From: Trichormus variabilis 0441
Lineage (GTDB): Bacteria; Cyanobacteriota; Cyanobacteriia; Cyanobacteriales; Nostocaceae
Reading direction: 5' to 3'
Assembly (NCBI RefSeq): GCF_009856605.1
Contig: NZ_CP047242.1
Coordinates: 3,230,001 to 3,294,000 of the forward strand
Length of the DNA stretch: 64,000 nucleotides
The notes under the pieces were generated by a model. It saw nothing but the letters and a program-made list of their open reading frames with translations. It made no database searches and was not told where the DNA came from. This document shows positions 34,641 to 44,200 of this stretch, piece after piece. The position numbers were made by a program, and so were the translations under genes. The number at the start of each line of letters is the position of its first letter. Position 1 is the first letter of the stretch.

Positions 34641-36486
34641 CCCCTTCCCTACAAGGATACTGTTGGCGAATTATTGAAGGGTTAAGCCCCTCAAGAGTTT
34701 GGAACAGTGGAAAAAAGAGAATAAGTATATTGAGCGTAGCATCTACAAAGATTATGACCCTGCACCCGCGTGATATGTCGCAGATTCCTGAAACAACAGC
34801 GCAAGTAGCCCGGAATTCATTTCCCAAAGGGAACATATATATGAAGATGCGGGATGAAATAGGAGTGTTATATAAGGATGAGGATTTTGTCAAACTTTAC
34901 CGCGCAGATTGTGGTCAAAGTGGAATATCAGCAGGACAACTGGCATTAGTGACAGTAATGCAATTTATCGAAGGTTTAACGGATAGACAAGCGGCGGATG
35001 CAGTGAGGGGTCATATTGATTGGAAATACGCACTATCGTTGGAATTAAATGACCCAGGGTTTGATTATTCAGTACTTTCAGAATTTCGTCAGCGATTAAT
35101 CAAAGCAGGACGAGAGCGAGAGTTACTCAACCAAATGCTAGCTCGTTTCCAAGAACTAGGTTGGCTCAAAAATCGCGGCCGTGTCAGAACTGATTCAACT
35201 CACGTATTAGCCGCAGTACGACAGTTAAATCGTTTGGAATTAGTGGGAGAAACTTTACGTCATACCTTAAATGACTTGGCTTATTTTGCCCCTGATTGGC
35301 TCAAATCGAGAGTTGACGTTGATTGGTTTGAACGTTACTCCCTGAGATTTGAGCAATACCGCTTGCCCAAATCAAAAGCCGAACGTGAGAAATTGAGGCG
35401 AAAAATTGGTGAGGATGGTCATCATTTGCTATCCGCTTTGTATGCAGACTCAACTTGTAATTGGCTGTGGCAGATTCCATCAGTGGAAACATTACGTATA
35501 GTTTGGGTGCAACAATACTATATTCAATTGCAACAAGTCTATTGGCGAGAACAAGATAACTTACCACCAAATAGACTACAGATTGAATCTCCTTACGATG
35601 TTGATGCACGCAATTCCAGCAAGCGAGAAATCAACTGGACTGGTTATAATCTGCATCTGACAGAAATTTGTCACCCCATACTGCCAAACTTAATTATCAA
35701 TGTGGAAACGTCCGTGGCCACAAGTGCGGATGTTGAGATGACACCAGTAATTCATTCTCGTTTAAACCAGAACAATCTTTTGCCACAAGAACATGTTGTC
35801 GATACTGGCTATGTCAATGCTCAAAACTTAGTCGATAGTCAATCCCATTTTCATGTTGATTTAGTAGGAAAAGTTCCCCCCGGAACTAGTTGGCAAGCAA
35901 CAGCACAATCCGGCTTTGAGCAAAATTGCTTCACTATTCATTGGGATTTGATGCGTGTTGATTGCCCAATGGGTAAACAAAGTAAGTCCTGGCGTACAAC
36001 TGTCGATAGCCATGACAATCCAGTAGTCAAAATACAATTTGACAAATCCGATTGTTCGCTTTGTTCAAGTCGCTCAAAATGCACTCGCTCCAAAAAACTA
36101 CCGCGTCTTCTGACCCTCAAACCACAGGAACTACATCTTGCATTACATGATGCTCGCATTCGCCAAAAAACTGAATCTTTTCAACAAATTTATCACCAAC
36201 GTGCTGGCGTTGAAGGCTTGATTTCCCAAGCTACTGGTCGCTACCAATTACGCCGTTGTCGCTACATTGGTCTTGCCAAAACTCTCTTGCAGCATGTCAT
36301 TACTGCTGCTGCTATCAACTTCAGTCGGATGTGGGATTGGTGGCAACATGTCCCACGCAGTCAGACTCGCGTTTCTCACTTTGCTCGAATTGCTCCCACT
36401 GCCTCATAGTATTCCTGATTTTCTATTTTGTGATGATTGGTTTTGCCCTCTATCAATTCGCCAACAGTATCCTACAAGGGAAGGGG
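34641..36486 (+). mobile_element. IS1182-type insertion sequence
   Basis: About 1846 bases bounded by 32-base inverted repeats: the left end (34641-34672) begins CCCCTTCCCTACAAGGATAC and the right end (36455-36486) is its complement except for three central bases (ACA versus TGT). It encodes one transposase. A target duplication cannot be resolved because it lies in a C-rich repeat. Confidence 0.85.
34754..36409 (+). CDS. IS1182-family transposase
   Basis: A 551-residue transposase with a DDE-type core. The family start MTLHPRDMSQIPETT is the ATG at 34754 (a TTG at 34730 would extend it). Early helical part: LVTVMQFIEGLTDRQAADAVRGHIDWKY split over the usual helix, then FDYSVLSEFRQRL; first Asp in VRTDSTHVL, second in VVDTGYVN, and Glu in RAGVEGLISQ near the end, followed by YRQLRRCRYIGLAKT-like residues. 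A Cys cluster (DCSLCSSRSKC) precedes the last block, as in the family. The frame is complete and ends cleanly, so the element may be active or recently inserted. Confidence 0.92.
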   Translation: MTLHPRDMSQIPETTAQVARNSFPKGNIYMKMRDEIGVLYKDEDFVKLYRADCGQSGISAGQLALVTVMQFIEGLTDRQAADAVRGHIDWKYALSLELNDPGFDYSVLSEFRQRLIKAGRERELLNQMLARFQELGWLKNRGRVRTDSTHVLAAVRQLNRLELVGETLRHTLNDLAYFAPDWLKSRVDVDWFERYSLRFEQYRLPKSKAEREKLRRKIGEDGHHLLSALYADSTCNWLWQIPSVETLRIVWVQQYYIQLQQVYWREQDNLPPNRLQIESPYDVDARNSSKREINWTGYNLHLTEICHPILPNLIINVETSVATSADVEMTPVIHSRLNQNNLLPQEHVVDTGYVNAQNLVDSQSHFHVDLVGKVPPGTSWQATAQSGFEQNCFTIHWDLMRVDCPMGKQSKSWRTTVDSHDNPVVKIQFDKSDCSLCSSRSKCTRSKKLPRLLTLKPQELHLALHDARIRQKTESFQQIYHQRAGVEGLISQATGRYQLRRCRYIGLAKTLLQHVITAAAINFSRMWDWWQHVPRSQTRVSHFARIAPTAS

Positions 36487-36687
36487 CTGAAAATCTATAA
36501 CTGAGTACCAAATAATCAGGGTTTTAAGCCTCTCCCCGCGTCGGGGAGAGGTTTGGAGAGGGGTTCTTCCGAATTTATCGAACTCACGTTCAATTAATGA
36601 TTGCAACACATGATTGGGTGAAGACACGATGAATCGCGTCTCTACGGATGCTTGATTTGTTGCATTCTTTTTCAAATTGGTATTATA

Positions 36688-37848
36688 CTGAATAGGGAAA
36701 GGTAGTATCATTTGAAGCAGAGGGAAAAAGGCTAGAAAAATGGTACGTCCCAGGATAAAACTAACAGAGCATCTATCAACAGAAGAAATAGAACAAAGTT
36801 ATCGCCGATGTGAAGATGCACAAGAGAAAACCCGATGGTTAGTGATTAAATTGCTCAATCAACAACCACAGTTGTCAGCGCAAAAGGTAGCAGAGATTGT
36901 GGGATTCTCAGGGGACTGGGTGAGAAAAATCGTGCGGCGATACAACAAGCTAGGAGCAAACGGAATCATCAATCAACAGAAACTGAAACCAGGAGGAAAA
37001 AAACTTGCACTCACAAACGAGCAACAACAGTGGTTGCGCCAAAGGTTAGCTTCACCACCAGAAGATGGGGGGTTATGGAGTGCGCCAAAAGTAGGGGAAT
37101 TGATCCGAGTACAGTTTGGAATTACACTCCATGTCACTACAGCTTGGGATTACCTCAAAAGGCTAGGATTTAGTCTGCAACAACCACGACCTCTGCATAC
37201 TGAGGCGGCAACTTTTGTTCAAAGACAGATGTTTAAAACTGAGTTAACGGAGTTTGTGCGATTGTTACGTTTCCTCCATCCGCACAAATCAGTTGAAGTT
37301 TGGGCAGAAGATGAAGCTCGATTAGGCCTCAAACCCATCGTCCGTCGAGTTTGGACACCAGTAGGTCATCGTCCCAATGCTGTGCATCGCACTCGTTACC
37401 AATGGCTTTATACTTATGGATTTGTCCATCCAGCTACTGGCGAGAGTTTTTTCTTGATTTTACCCAGAGTCAACATTGCTGTCATGCAAATGGCTTTAGA
37501 TGCTTTTGCCGCTGAAGTCAATCCTCATCATCACAAAATCATTGTTTTGCTTGTTGATCAAGCTGGTTGGCATACCAGTAAACAATTAATGTTGCCAGCT
37601 GGTATCATTCTGTTTCCTCTGCCTGCTTATACACCTCAACTCCAACCGACTGAGTGTGTTTGGTCGCTTCTACGTGAAGCTGTTGCTAATCAGATGTTTT
37701 CTACTCTCGATGAACTAGAAACTGTGTTAATTTCTCGTTGTCAATGGTTAATGTCTCACCCTCAAATTGTTCATGGCAAGGTTGGGTTTGATTGGATTTG
37801 CCAAATTTGACCTCAGTTATTCAATTAATACTTCCTTTCCCAATTTAG
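36688..37848 (+). mobile_element. IS630-type insertion sequence
   Basis: About 1161 bases. Left end (36688) CTGAATAGGGAAAGGTAGTAT and right end complement CTAAATTGGGAAAGGAAGTAT match at 18 of 21 positions. TA flanks on both sides (36686-36687 and 37849-37850), the target duplication expected for the IS630/Tc1 group. It sits five bases beyond the end of MITE copy C. Confidence 0.85.
36740..37810 (+). CDS. IS630-family transposase
   Basis: A 356-residue transposase. The N-terminal region has two helix-turn-helix units (SAQKVAEIVGFSGDWVRKIVRRY; LTNEQQQWLRQRL). The DDE core is visible as VWAEDEARLGL (first Asp), IVLLVDQAGWHTS (second Asp), and PQLQPTECVWSLLRE (Glu). The frame is intact in a single reading frame without the programmed frameshift seen in some cyanobacterial IS630 copies. 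Its start ATG 36740 is 52 bases inside the left end. Confidence 0.93.
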   Translation: MVRPRIKLTEHLSTEEIEQSYRRCEDAQEKTRWLVIKLLNQQPQLSAQKVAEIVGFSGDWVRKIVRRYNKLGANGIINQQKLKPGGKKLALTNEQQQWLRQRLASPPEDGGLWSAPKVGELIRVQFGITLHVTTAWDYLKRLGFSLQQPRPLHTEAATFVQRQMFKTELTEFVRLLRFLHPHKSVEVWAEDEARLGLKPIVRRVWTPVGHRPNAVHRTRYQWLYTYGFVHPATGESFFLILPRVNIAVMQMALDAFAAEVNPHHHKIIVLLVDQAGWHTSKQLMLPAGIILFPLPAYTPQLQPTECVWSLLREAVANQMFSTLDELETVLISRCQWLMSHPQIVHGKVGFDWICQI

Positions 37849-37851
37849 TAT

Positions 37852-37936
37852 TATGTCCCCAATCCCCAATCCAAGGCAAAAGAAAACATCTTTTAACTTT
37901 TGACTTTTGACTTTTGACTTTTTTGTCCCCAATCCC
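37852..37936. repeat. CCCCAAT and TTTTGAC heptamer repeats
   Basis: GTCCCCAATCCCCAATCC at 37854-37872, three copies of CTTTTGA/TTTTGAC at 37896-37921, and GTCCCCAATCCC again at 37925-37936. STRR-type repeats between the IS630 element and the DUF4870 gene. Confidence 0.75.
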
Positions 37937-37942
37937 TACGAC

Positions 37943-38410
37943 TTACCTTAAAACTCGCACTGTAAAAGGATAGCGATAATGTTCACCGTTGTAAGCTTTG
38001 GTGGCGGCAAAAGTTACTAAGAATAGTTGCATTAATAGTAAGGCTATGGTGAAGTACATCCAAATCAATAATAAGCTGTCTAAAACTGTACTAACTTGAT
38101 TTATTTCACCATTAGTAGTGACTGCAACGCTACAACTAGCTAAAACTAATAGTAATGATACGGCTATGACGAAGACGATGTAGAACGTCAAAGAAATCTG
38201 AAAATTTAATGATTCTTTACCTTGAAAATCAACCCAGGGATATTTGACCTTTCTGGATTTCCAGACTAAGAAAGGGATTAAAACATTTAACGGTAAAAAT
38301 AAAGGAATGCCTAGAAATACTACAAAAAATAAAAGTAACCACGCTAATAACGCTGAGAAATGACACAACATCGCCCAGACCCGCATTTGTTTGTTGTGTT
38401 GTAATCTCAT
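37943..38410 (-). CDS. DUF4870 membrane protein
   Basis: A 155-residue protein with three to four membrane segments (WAMLCHFSALLAWLLLFFVV, FYIVFVIAVSLLLVLASC, LLIWMYFTIALLLMQLF) and the DUF4870 hallmarks: an N-terminal WAMLCHFSAL, PFLVWKSRK...PWVDFQGKESLNFQ. Family function unknown. Last in a three-gene minus-strand set (sigma factor, DUF1822, DUF4870) with gaps of 125 and 71 bases, so cotranscription is possible. Confidence 0.88.
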   Translation of the reverse strand: MRLQHNKQMRVWAMLCHFSALLAWLLLFFVVFLGIPLFLPLNVLIPFLVWKSRKVKYPWVDFQGKESLNFQISLTFYIVFVIAVSLLLVLASCSVAVTTNGEINQVSTVLDSLLLIWMYFTIALLLMQLFLVTFAATKAYNGEHYRYPFTVRVLR

Positions 38411-38481
38411 GGTTTTTTATCTCATGTGGATTGAGAAAGAATGCTTATCCACATTATCAATAAAAAAAGCCCCGAAACAGC

Positions 38482-39645
38482 TTAAAATTTGAGAATTTCT
38501 CGGTCATAATTTTCCGGTAGTGGCTCAATTTCCCATACTATGCCTTCTCCAGCCTCTAGGGCAACTTCAACGTAGAGTTGTTCTACTGCATTTGTGGCGA
38601 TGTCTTCATTGTTGGGAAATGACTGTAGGTCTTCTGTGAGGAGTCGGAGTTTAAAGCCACCGGGAATGACTGCGCCTACGGCTGCATTCCGTAATTCAAA
38701 ACGCCAATAAGGTGCGTCTGGTTCACCTTGTGGTGTAATCAACAGTTCGTATAGTTGACCAGCAATGGTTAATCGACGTGATAGGGTGACACCTGTTTGT
38801 CTCTCTTCTACACTCCTAGCCCCAGCCGCACTTAATTGTAAATTCAAGCGTCCCCAACCCATAGTCTGTGCTACTTGAGACACACCACTTTGTAACCATT
38901 GCAGCACTGATCTTTGTTCTGGTAGTCCCAAACGACGTTCATATAAGCTTTGTCGCCAGCCGCCGTGTTCAATTAATGCGCCCCATAGTTGAAAAGGGAT
39001 GGCTAGCCGGGGGTTAATAATTTCGGGATTGCTTAAACGGGTGATGAGATTTTGGGCTTGTTCTTGGGGTATGGTTGGTAATGGGGCGATCGCCGTACGG
39101 GTAATTTCATCAGGGCATAAATCCCGCGCTACAGCTAACACACTTATATCGTTAACAATATCAGTTATGTCTAAAGAATAGGTGCGATCGCCTGGATCAT
39201 ATTTACCTTGATGCTTCAGTTGCGTGTGGGTACAATAGCCCCAAACTTTTACATATTCCCCATCTACTTGCACTGCTAAATAATAATCCCCAGCCCAAGT
39301 TGGTAAATCTACCCATTCCTGCTGTACACGTAATTCGCTGTGATCAATATTTTCACTGGGAACCAAAATAAATCTCTTGCCGTCAATTGTGACTGCTGTT
39401 CCGTTCACTAGTTCCCAAAGACTGGCTAGAGTTGTGGCGGATGGCCACACCTTTGCCTGTGTGGAAAAGTCTTCCTGTAACCACGGCAAGACCGCACTCA
39501 GGCAAAGTTCGTTGAGATAAGCTTGATAACGTGAATAAGGATGAGAAAATAACTGGCTGTCAAGATTTGCTGTTGTGGAGTCAGGGATTTCTAGAATCAG
39601 GTCTGTCGAGTCAGCAAAGGTGAATACAGTGGGGTTAGCAGTCAT
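38482..39645 (-). CDS. DUF1822 protein
   Basis: A 387-residue protein of the DUF1822 family, which is cyanobacterial. Seen segments: NELCLSAVLPWLQED, WELVNGTAVTIDGKRFILVPSE, VQQEWVDLPTWAGDYYLAVQVD, and a C-terminal GGFKLRLLTEDLQSFPNNED. It has no membrane or signal segment. DUF1822 genes are often next to genes for a sigma-70-like factor of the type that lies directly upstream here, which suggests a shared regulatory unit. Biochemical function unknown. Confidence 0.88.
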   Translation of the reverse strand: MTANPTVFTFADSTDLILEIPDSTTANLDSQLFSHPYSRYQAYLNELCLSAVLPWLQEDFSTQAKVWPSATTLASLWELVNGTAVTIDGKRFILVPSENIDHSELRVQQEWVDLPTWAGDYYLAVQVDGEYVKVWGYCTHTQLKHQGKYDPGDRTYSLDITDIVNDISVLAVARDLCPDEITRTAIAPLPTIPQEQAQNLITRLSNPEIINPRLAIPFQLWGALIEHGGWRQSLYERRLGLPEQRSVLQWLQSGVSQVAQTMGWGRLNLQLSAAGARSVEERQTGVTLSRRLTIAGQLYELLITPQGEPDAPYWRFELRNAAVGAVIPGGFKLRLLTEDLQSFPNNEDIATNAVEQLYVEVALEAGEGIVWEIEPLPENYDREILKF

Positions 39646-39770
39646 AAGGTTTACTCCGGGGATTTCTTTGGCTGGGTTTGGGGCAAGCTGGGAAAATTGC
39701 TGTTTCCCGAACAGACGTGAAAATCTCCAATTCTTTATTAATAGTTAATTTTCGACTGTTTTAGCATTTT

Positions 39771-40946
39771 TCATGCTTTGGAGACATTGTAGTAATTCTG
39801 TAACCAGTCTTCTATTAATGTACTCATAGCTTTGAGTATGTCTGAAGTCAGGGAAATATGCAGTTTGTCTTGACTCCAGCCAGCTACAGACCGTAGTAGG
39901 GTTTCCTTGGCTTTGGTTAATCGCCGGGAAACAGTGTACTGTTTGATGTCTAATTCTTGAGCAATGCCATCTTGATTGAGTTTTTGCTCGTAGTACAATT
40001 GCAGTATTTGTTGTAGTTGCGTGTCAAGTTTAGCGATCGCTTCAACTAAGACTTGATAAATTTCCGTTTGTTGAGAAGTTCTGGCTTGTTCTTCTTCTTG
40101 GGCAATAATTTCCTGAATTAGGGATGGCTGTTCTGTCCCTGGGAGATTATCTAGCAACTCAAATGAATCATCCGCACCTTTGGAGACATTGAGAGAATCT
40201 GGGGTGGGATAAAGATATTTACGGGCTGCTTTTGCTGCATTTAACAAGCACTTTTCGATATCTTGGGGGTTAGTTGGTTGGTTGCTTTGGGAATTGTAAG
40301 CTTTGGCGATCGCATCCCAAGTAGCATCATCTGGTCGGGACAGTTGGCGAGAGTTAGCCGCCTTGGTAGGGAGATACAAAGTTTTAAAGCAATTCCAAGC
40401 GAGGATATAGGCAGGAATCTCCGTTGAAGATAAACCACTGTTTTGTAAAGACTCATGCAAGCGCTTTTGGCTGATTTTGCGTAACAGACCCCAATCAGTA
40501 CAGATATCGACTTCTTGACGTTGGCGTAAAGTTTCGCGGATCGCACTACCAAAAATCAGACTGGCGTAGTTTTTCAGGGTACTGCTTTGACTGGGATCGA
40601 AACCTTTGAGGACTCGATCAACTTGGGCGATCGCTACTTGGAAACAGTCCGATAACCTGTATTGCGTACTAATAAAATTAGCGGCTGTTTTTTGGGATAT
40701 CCAATAACAAGGTTCTTGCAGATAAGCAGTTAGATGTTGCTTCGCCAGAGGTTGAGTTTCCGGAACTTGCCAAAACTTATACCAATACAAAGCCCAAAAA
40801 GATTCCGAAGTTTCCTTTGGCGTGTGCTTCAGACAACTGAGGATACTACGACGCAGTCGTGATTCCGTCGCCCAACCACTGAAGCGATCGGCATCGAACT
40901 GCACAAAAGTCGAAAAAATTTCAGTAACGCTTTGCCGAGGTTGCAT
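39771..40946 (-). CDS. sigma-70-like RNA polymerase sigma factor (group 3/ECF-like)
   Basis: A 391-residue protein. The C-terminal region (about 290-355) is a clear sigma region 4: IAKLDTQLQQILQLYYEQKLNQDGIAQEL then DIKQYTVSRRLTKAKETLL as the recognition helix. Region 2-like sequence (LKNYASLIFGSAIRETLRQRQ) is seen about residues 135-160, and the N-terminal part is unusual and long, as in the cyanobacterial sigma proteins that accompany DUF1822. It probably directs polymerase to a few promoters. It is divergent from the NRPS/PKS cluster with a 329-base spacer containing repeated CTTAACTGT units, so it might govern that cluster, its own operon or neither. Confidence 0.85.
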   Translation of the reverse strand: MQPRQSVTEIFSTFVQFDADRFSGWATESRLRRSILSCLKHTPKETSESFWALYWYKFWQVPETQPLAKQHLTAYLQEPCYWISQKTAANFISTQYRLSDCFQVAIAQVDRVLKGFDPSQSSTLKNYASLIFGSAIRETLRQRQEVDICTDWGLLRKISQKRLHESLQNSGLSSTEIPAYILAWNCFKTLYLPTKAANSRQLSRPDDATWDAIAKAYNSQSNQPTNPQDIEKCLLNAAKAARKYLYPTPDSLNVSKGADDSFELLDNLPGTEQPSLIQEIIAQEEEQARTSQQTEIYQVLVEAIAKLDTQLQQILQLYYEQKLNQDGIAQELDIKQYTVSRRLTKAKETLLRSVAGWSQDKLHISLTSDILKAMSTLIEDWLQNYYNVSKA

Positions 40947-41050
40947 AAAACTAGAAGCCGACCTAGAGGAAGAATGAAGGCGTTAAACGACACCTGCACA
41001 AACTTTACTATAAGCAACAAAGATTACCTTTGTGCCACTCAAGTGATTTT

Positions 41051-41140
41051 CTTAACTGTCTTAACTGTCTTAAGTGTCTATTGAACTATGTTAACTGTCC
41101 ACTTAAATTTCTGATTGACTATCTTAACTGTCTTAAATGC
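41051..41140. repeat. CTTAACTGT tandem and dispersed units between sigma factor and NRPS genes
   Basis: Three tandem nine-base units at 41051-41077 (CTTAACTGT twice, CTTAAGTGT once), a TTAACTGT at 41091-41098, and CTTAACTGT with CTTAAATGC at 41123-41140. They lie in the divergent control region (40947-41275), otherwise gene-free and AT-rich. Confidence 0.75.
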
Positions 41141-41161
41141 TATTGCATTTCATTGATAAAG

Positions 41162-41189
41162 TTGAGAGTATCTTTCTACTGAATAATTT
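41162..41189 (+). promoter_or_regulatory. weak candidate promoter for the NRPS/PKS cluster
   Basis: TTGAGA (41162-41167), 16 bases, TAATTT (41184-41189), about 85 bases before the first cluster gene. Weak, by eye only. Confidence 0.25.
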
Positions 41190-41275
41190 AAGAATAATAA
41201 ACAAAAATCATGCTTTCTTATTAAAGCTAATTTTTAACTTATAAACAATCAAGTTTAATAAGGATATAAAAGCTA

Positions 41276-44200
41276 ATGCAGCTAAATAATTATAGTCAAA
41301 ACCTAGAAAGTCCAAATAGTGAAAATTTTATATATAGAGATATAGAAATTGCGATTCTGTCGAGTTTAACTGTTGATGATTGTGTAGTTATAGAGAAACA
41401 AACAAAAAATCTAGAATCAGAATTAGTTGCTTATATAGTTCCATCAGGGTTGTTTGTACCAGAACAATTATTGTCTCACCTGCAAGCAATTCTACCTAGA
41501 GAATTAGTACCTACCGCCATAGTCACAATCTCCACCATACCCCTAACAAGTACAGGTCAGGTAGATGAAGTTACTCTAGCTAGTTTAGAAGTTATTGACT
41601 CCGACTTAATATATCGCGCACAGAAGCAACTAGAGTCATTGTCAGCAATTGAACGTGTTGCAGTGGTGGCTGAACCATTGGTGACAAATGTTCCTCCTGT
41701 GCATTTGCAAGACTTACTAGGTGAAACTGAGGCGATCGCCTTTGAAGATAGTCAGCAAAATTTACAAGCAACTATACCTAGACAGAACGTAGAAAATCAG
41801 GAGACCTTTTCATCAAAAAATTTAGCTATTAGTCAAGGGGAACCTCTGCCACAGTCCGAAAATGCTCCTAAAACTTTAAAAGAATTATTACAAAAAGCTA
41901 CTCAAAATTCGACTAAAAATATTATTTATATTCAACCAGATGGTAGTGAAAAATTCCAATCATATCGGGAAGTATGGCAAGATGCTCAACGGATTTTATC
42001 TGGGTTAAGAAAGCTAGGACTTAAGCCCCAAGATAAAGTAATTTTTCAACTAGAAGACAATCAAGATTTCATTTGTGGTTTTTGGGCTTGCGTGCTTGGT
42101 GGCTTCGTTCCAGTACCCATATCCATCGCCCCAACCTACGAATTAGCTAATAGTATTGCCAGCAAACTGCAAAACACTTGGCAGATGTTGGATAAACCGT
42201 TTGTACTAACAAATGCTGCCTTAGCCCCCAAAATTGATGACTTATCCAAATTTTTAAAATTAGAAAACTTTCAATTTGCAATTATTGATCAGTTGCGTGA
42301 GTGTGAACCGGATTTAAATCTGTATCAAAGTCAGCCAGAGGATTTAGCGATTTTGTTCTTGACTTCTGGTAGCACTGGTATACCCAAGTGTGTGATGCTC
42401 AATCATCACAATTTATTGAGTATGACAACTGGCTTAATTTTAATGGGTCATTTCTCCAGCCAGGAAAGTGTTTTAAATTGGATGCCTTTGGATCACGTCG
42501 GTGCGCTAGTTTCTCTCAGTATTATGGCTGTGAGTTTAGGTTGCCAACAAATCCATGTACCTACTAACTTGATTGTCCAGAACCCGCTTTTGTGGCTGGA
42601 TTTAATTGACAAACATCAAGCCACGATTAGTTGGGCCCCTAACTTTGCCTTTTCGCTGATATGCGATGCTTTGGGCGATTCTATCTACGGAAAGATGGGT
42701 GAACAGTATCGGCCTGAAAATAATCAAAAACACTGGGATTTATCATCTATGGGTTTTGTGATCAACGCAGGAGAACCCATTGTTACCAAGATAGCCAGGA
42801 ATTTCTTAAAACTGCTTCGCCCTTATGGTTTACCAACGAATGCGATTCATCCAGCCTTTGGGATGAGCGAAACCTCTTCTGGGATTACATACTCTGATAG
42901 TTTTTCTCTAGAATCTTCATCAGATGACAGTTTATTTGTAGAATTAGGGCTGCCACTTGCTGGGGCTTCACTGCGGATTGTTGATGAAAATGAACAAATA
43001 GTTACAGAAAGTACGATTGGGCGTTTACAGGTTCAAGGTGCATCTGTGACTTCTGGTTACTATCAAAATCCACAGGCGAACCAAGAAATTTTTACTTTTG
43101 ATGGTTGGTTTAACACCGGAGATTTAGGTTTCCTCCATCAAGGGCGTTTAACTATTACTGGACGGCAGAAAGATGTAATTATCATTAATGGGCTAAATTA
43201 CTATTGCCACGAAATCGAGGCCGCAGTTGAAGAAATTAAAGAAGTAGAAGTTTCTTATACAGCTGCTTGTGCTGTTAGACAACCAGGAATTCATACTGAT
43301 AAACTAGCGATCTTCTTCCATACTGCGATCGTTGATGACACTAGTTTATTAACTCTGCTAAAGGAAATTCGTACCTCCGTTGTCAATAAAGTGGGCATAA
43401 ACCCGGATTATTTGCTGCCAGTAGAGCCAGAAGCTATTCCTAAAACCGCCATTGGAAAAATCCAGCGATCGCAACTGAGTCGGCGCTTCAATACAGGTGA
43501 ATTTAAATCAGTTATTAAACACGTTGATATATTACTCGGTAACGCCAATACCATTCCTGATTGGTTCTACCGTCAAGTATGGCAGCCCAAAAATCCTATT
43601 ACTTTTAATTCTTCTTTAAACCTTACTAATTGCACCTTGGTATTTCTAGATGCTTTTGGTTTGGGTACATATTTATGTCAAATATTATCAGAGCGTAACC
43701 TGCAATACATAACAGTTTCTCCAGGTGAAGATTTTCGCAAAATCAATCACTCACACTACACAATTACCCCAGGGCAGGCCAAAGACTACAAACTATTACT
43801 CAAATCTCTAGCAACCGATAATATTACCATTGGGCAGATTCTTCATCTATGGAATTATGACCAATATCTTGGCGAAATCACAAGTATTGAGGCTTTGGAA
43901 GCAGCGCAAGAAAAGGGAATATATAGTTTATTATTCCTAGTTCAAGCTTTAGCAAAAGTTCAGGGTGTAGATAGTCCTATTCAATTACTATTTATATCTT
44001 CTTATGTTCAGTCTATTTCCTCAGATGACCCCATAGCTTATGAAAAATCACCAGTTTTAGGACTGCTAAAAACCATTCCTCAAGAATTACCTTGCTTAAA
44101 CTGTCGCCATATAGATTTGCCATTTGCTGAAGTTGAGAAAACTGGAACTTATCTCTTACAAGAGATGCAGGTTTCCTCAAAAGAACGAGAGGTAGCTTAT

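Larger units (their letters stand above)
34599..36682. mobile_element. composite: MITE copy C interrupted by a palindromic MITE and an IS
   Basis: Outer ends TACCAATTCAATTAA (from 34599) and TTCAAATTGGTA (to 36682). Inside, a palindromic MITE (34614-36588, ends CGTGAATTCGA / TCGAACTCACG, one mismatch) is flanked by a nine-base direct repeat TTCAATTAA (34605-34613 and 36589-36597). That MITE is in turn split by the IS1182-type element at 34641-36486. The 34441-34598 stretch upstream is probably the dnaE-n promoter region, with nothing else recognisable. Confidence 0.65.

Noticed and set aside
36410..36504. Short open frames overlapping the end of the IS1182 transposase
   Set aside because: They are shadow frames running into the inverted repeat of the element.
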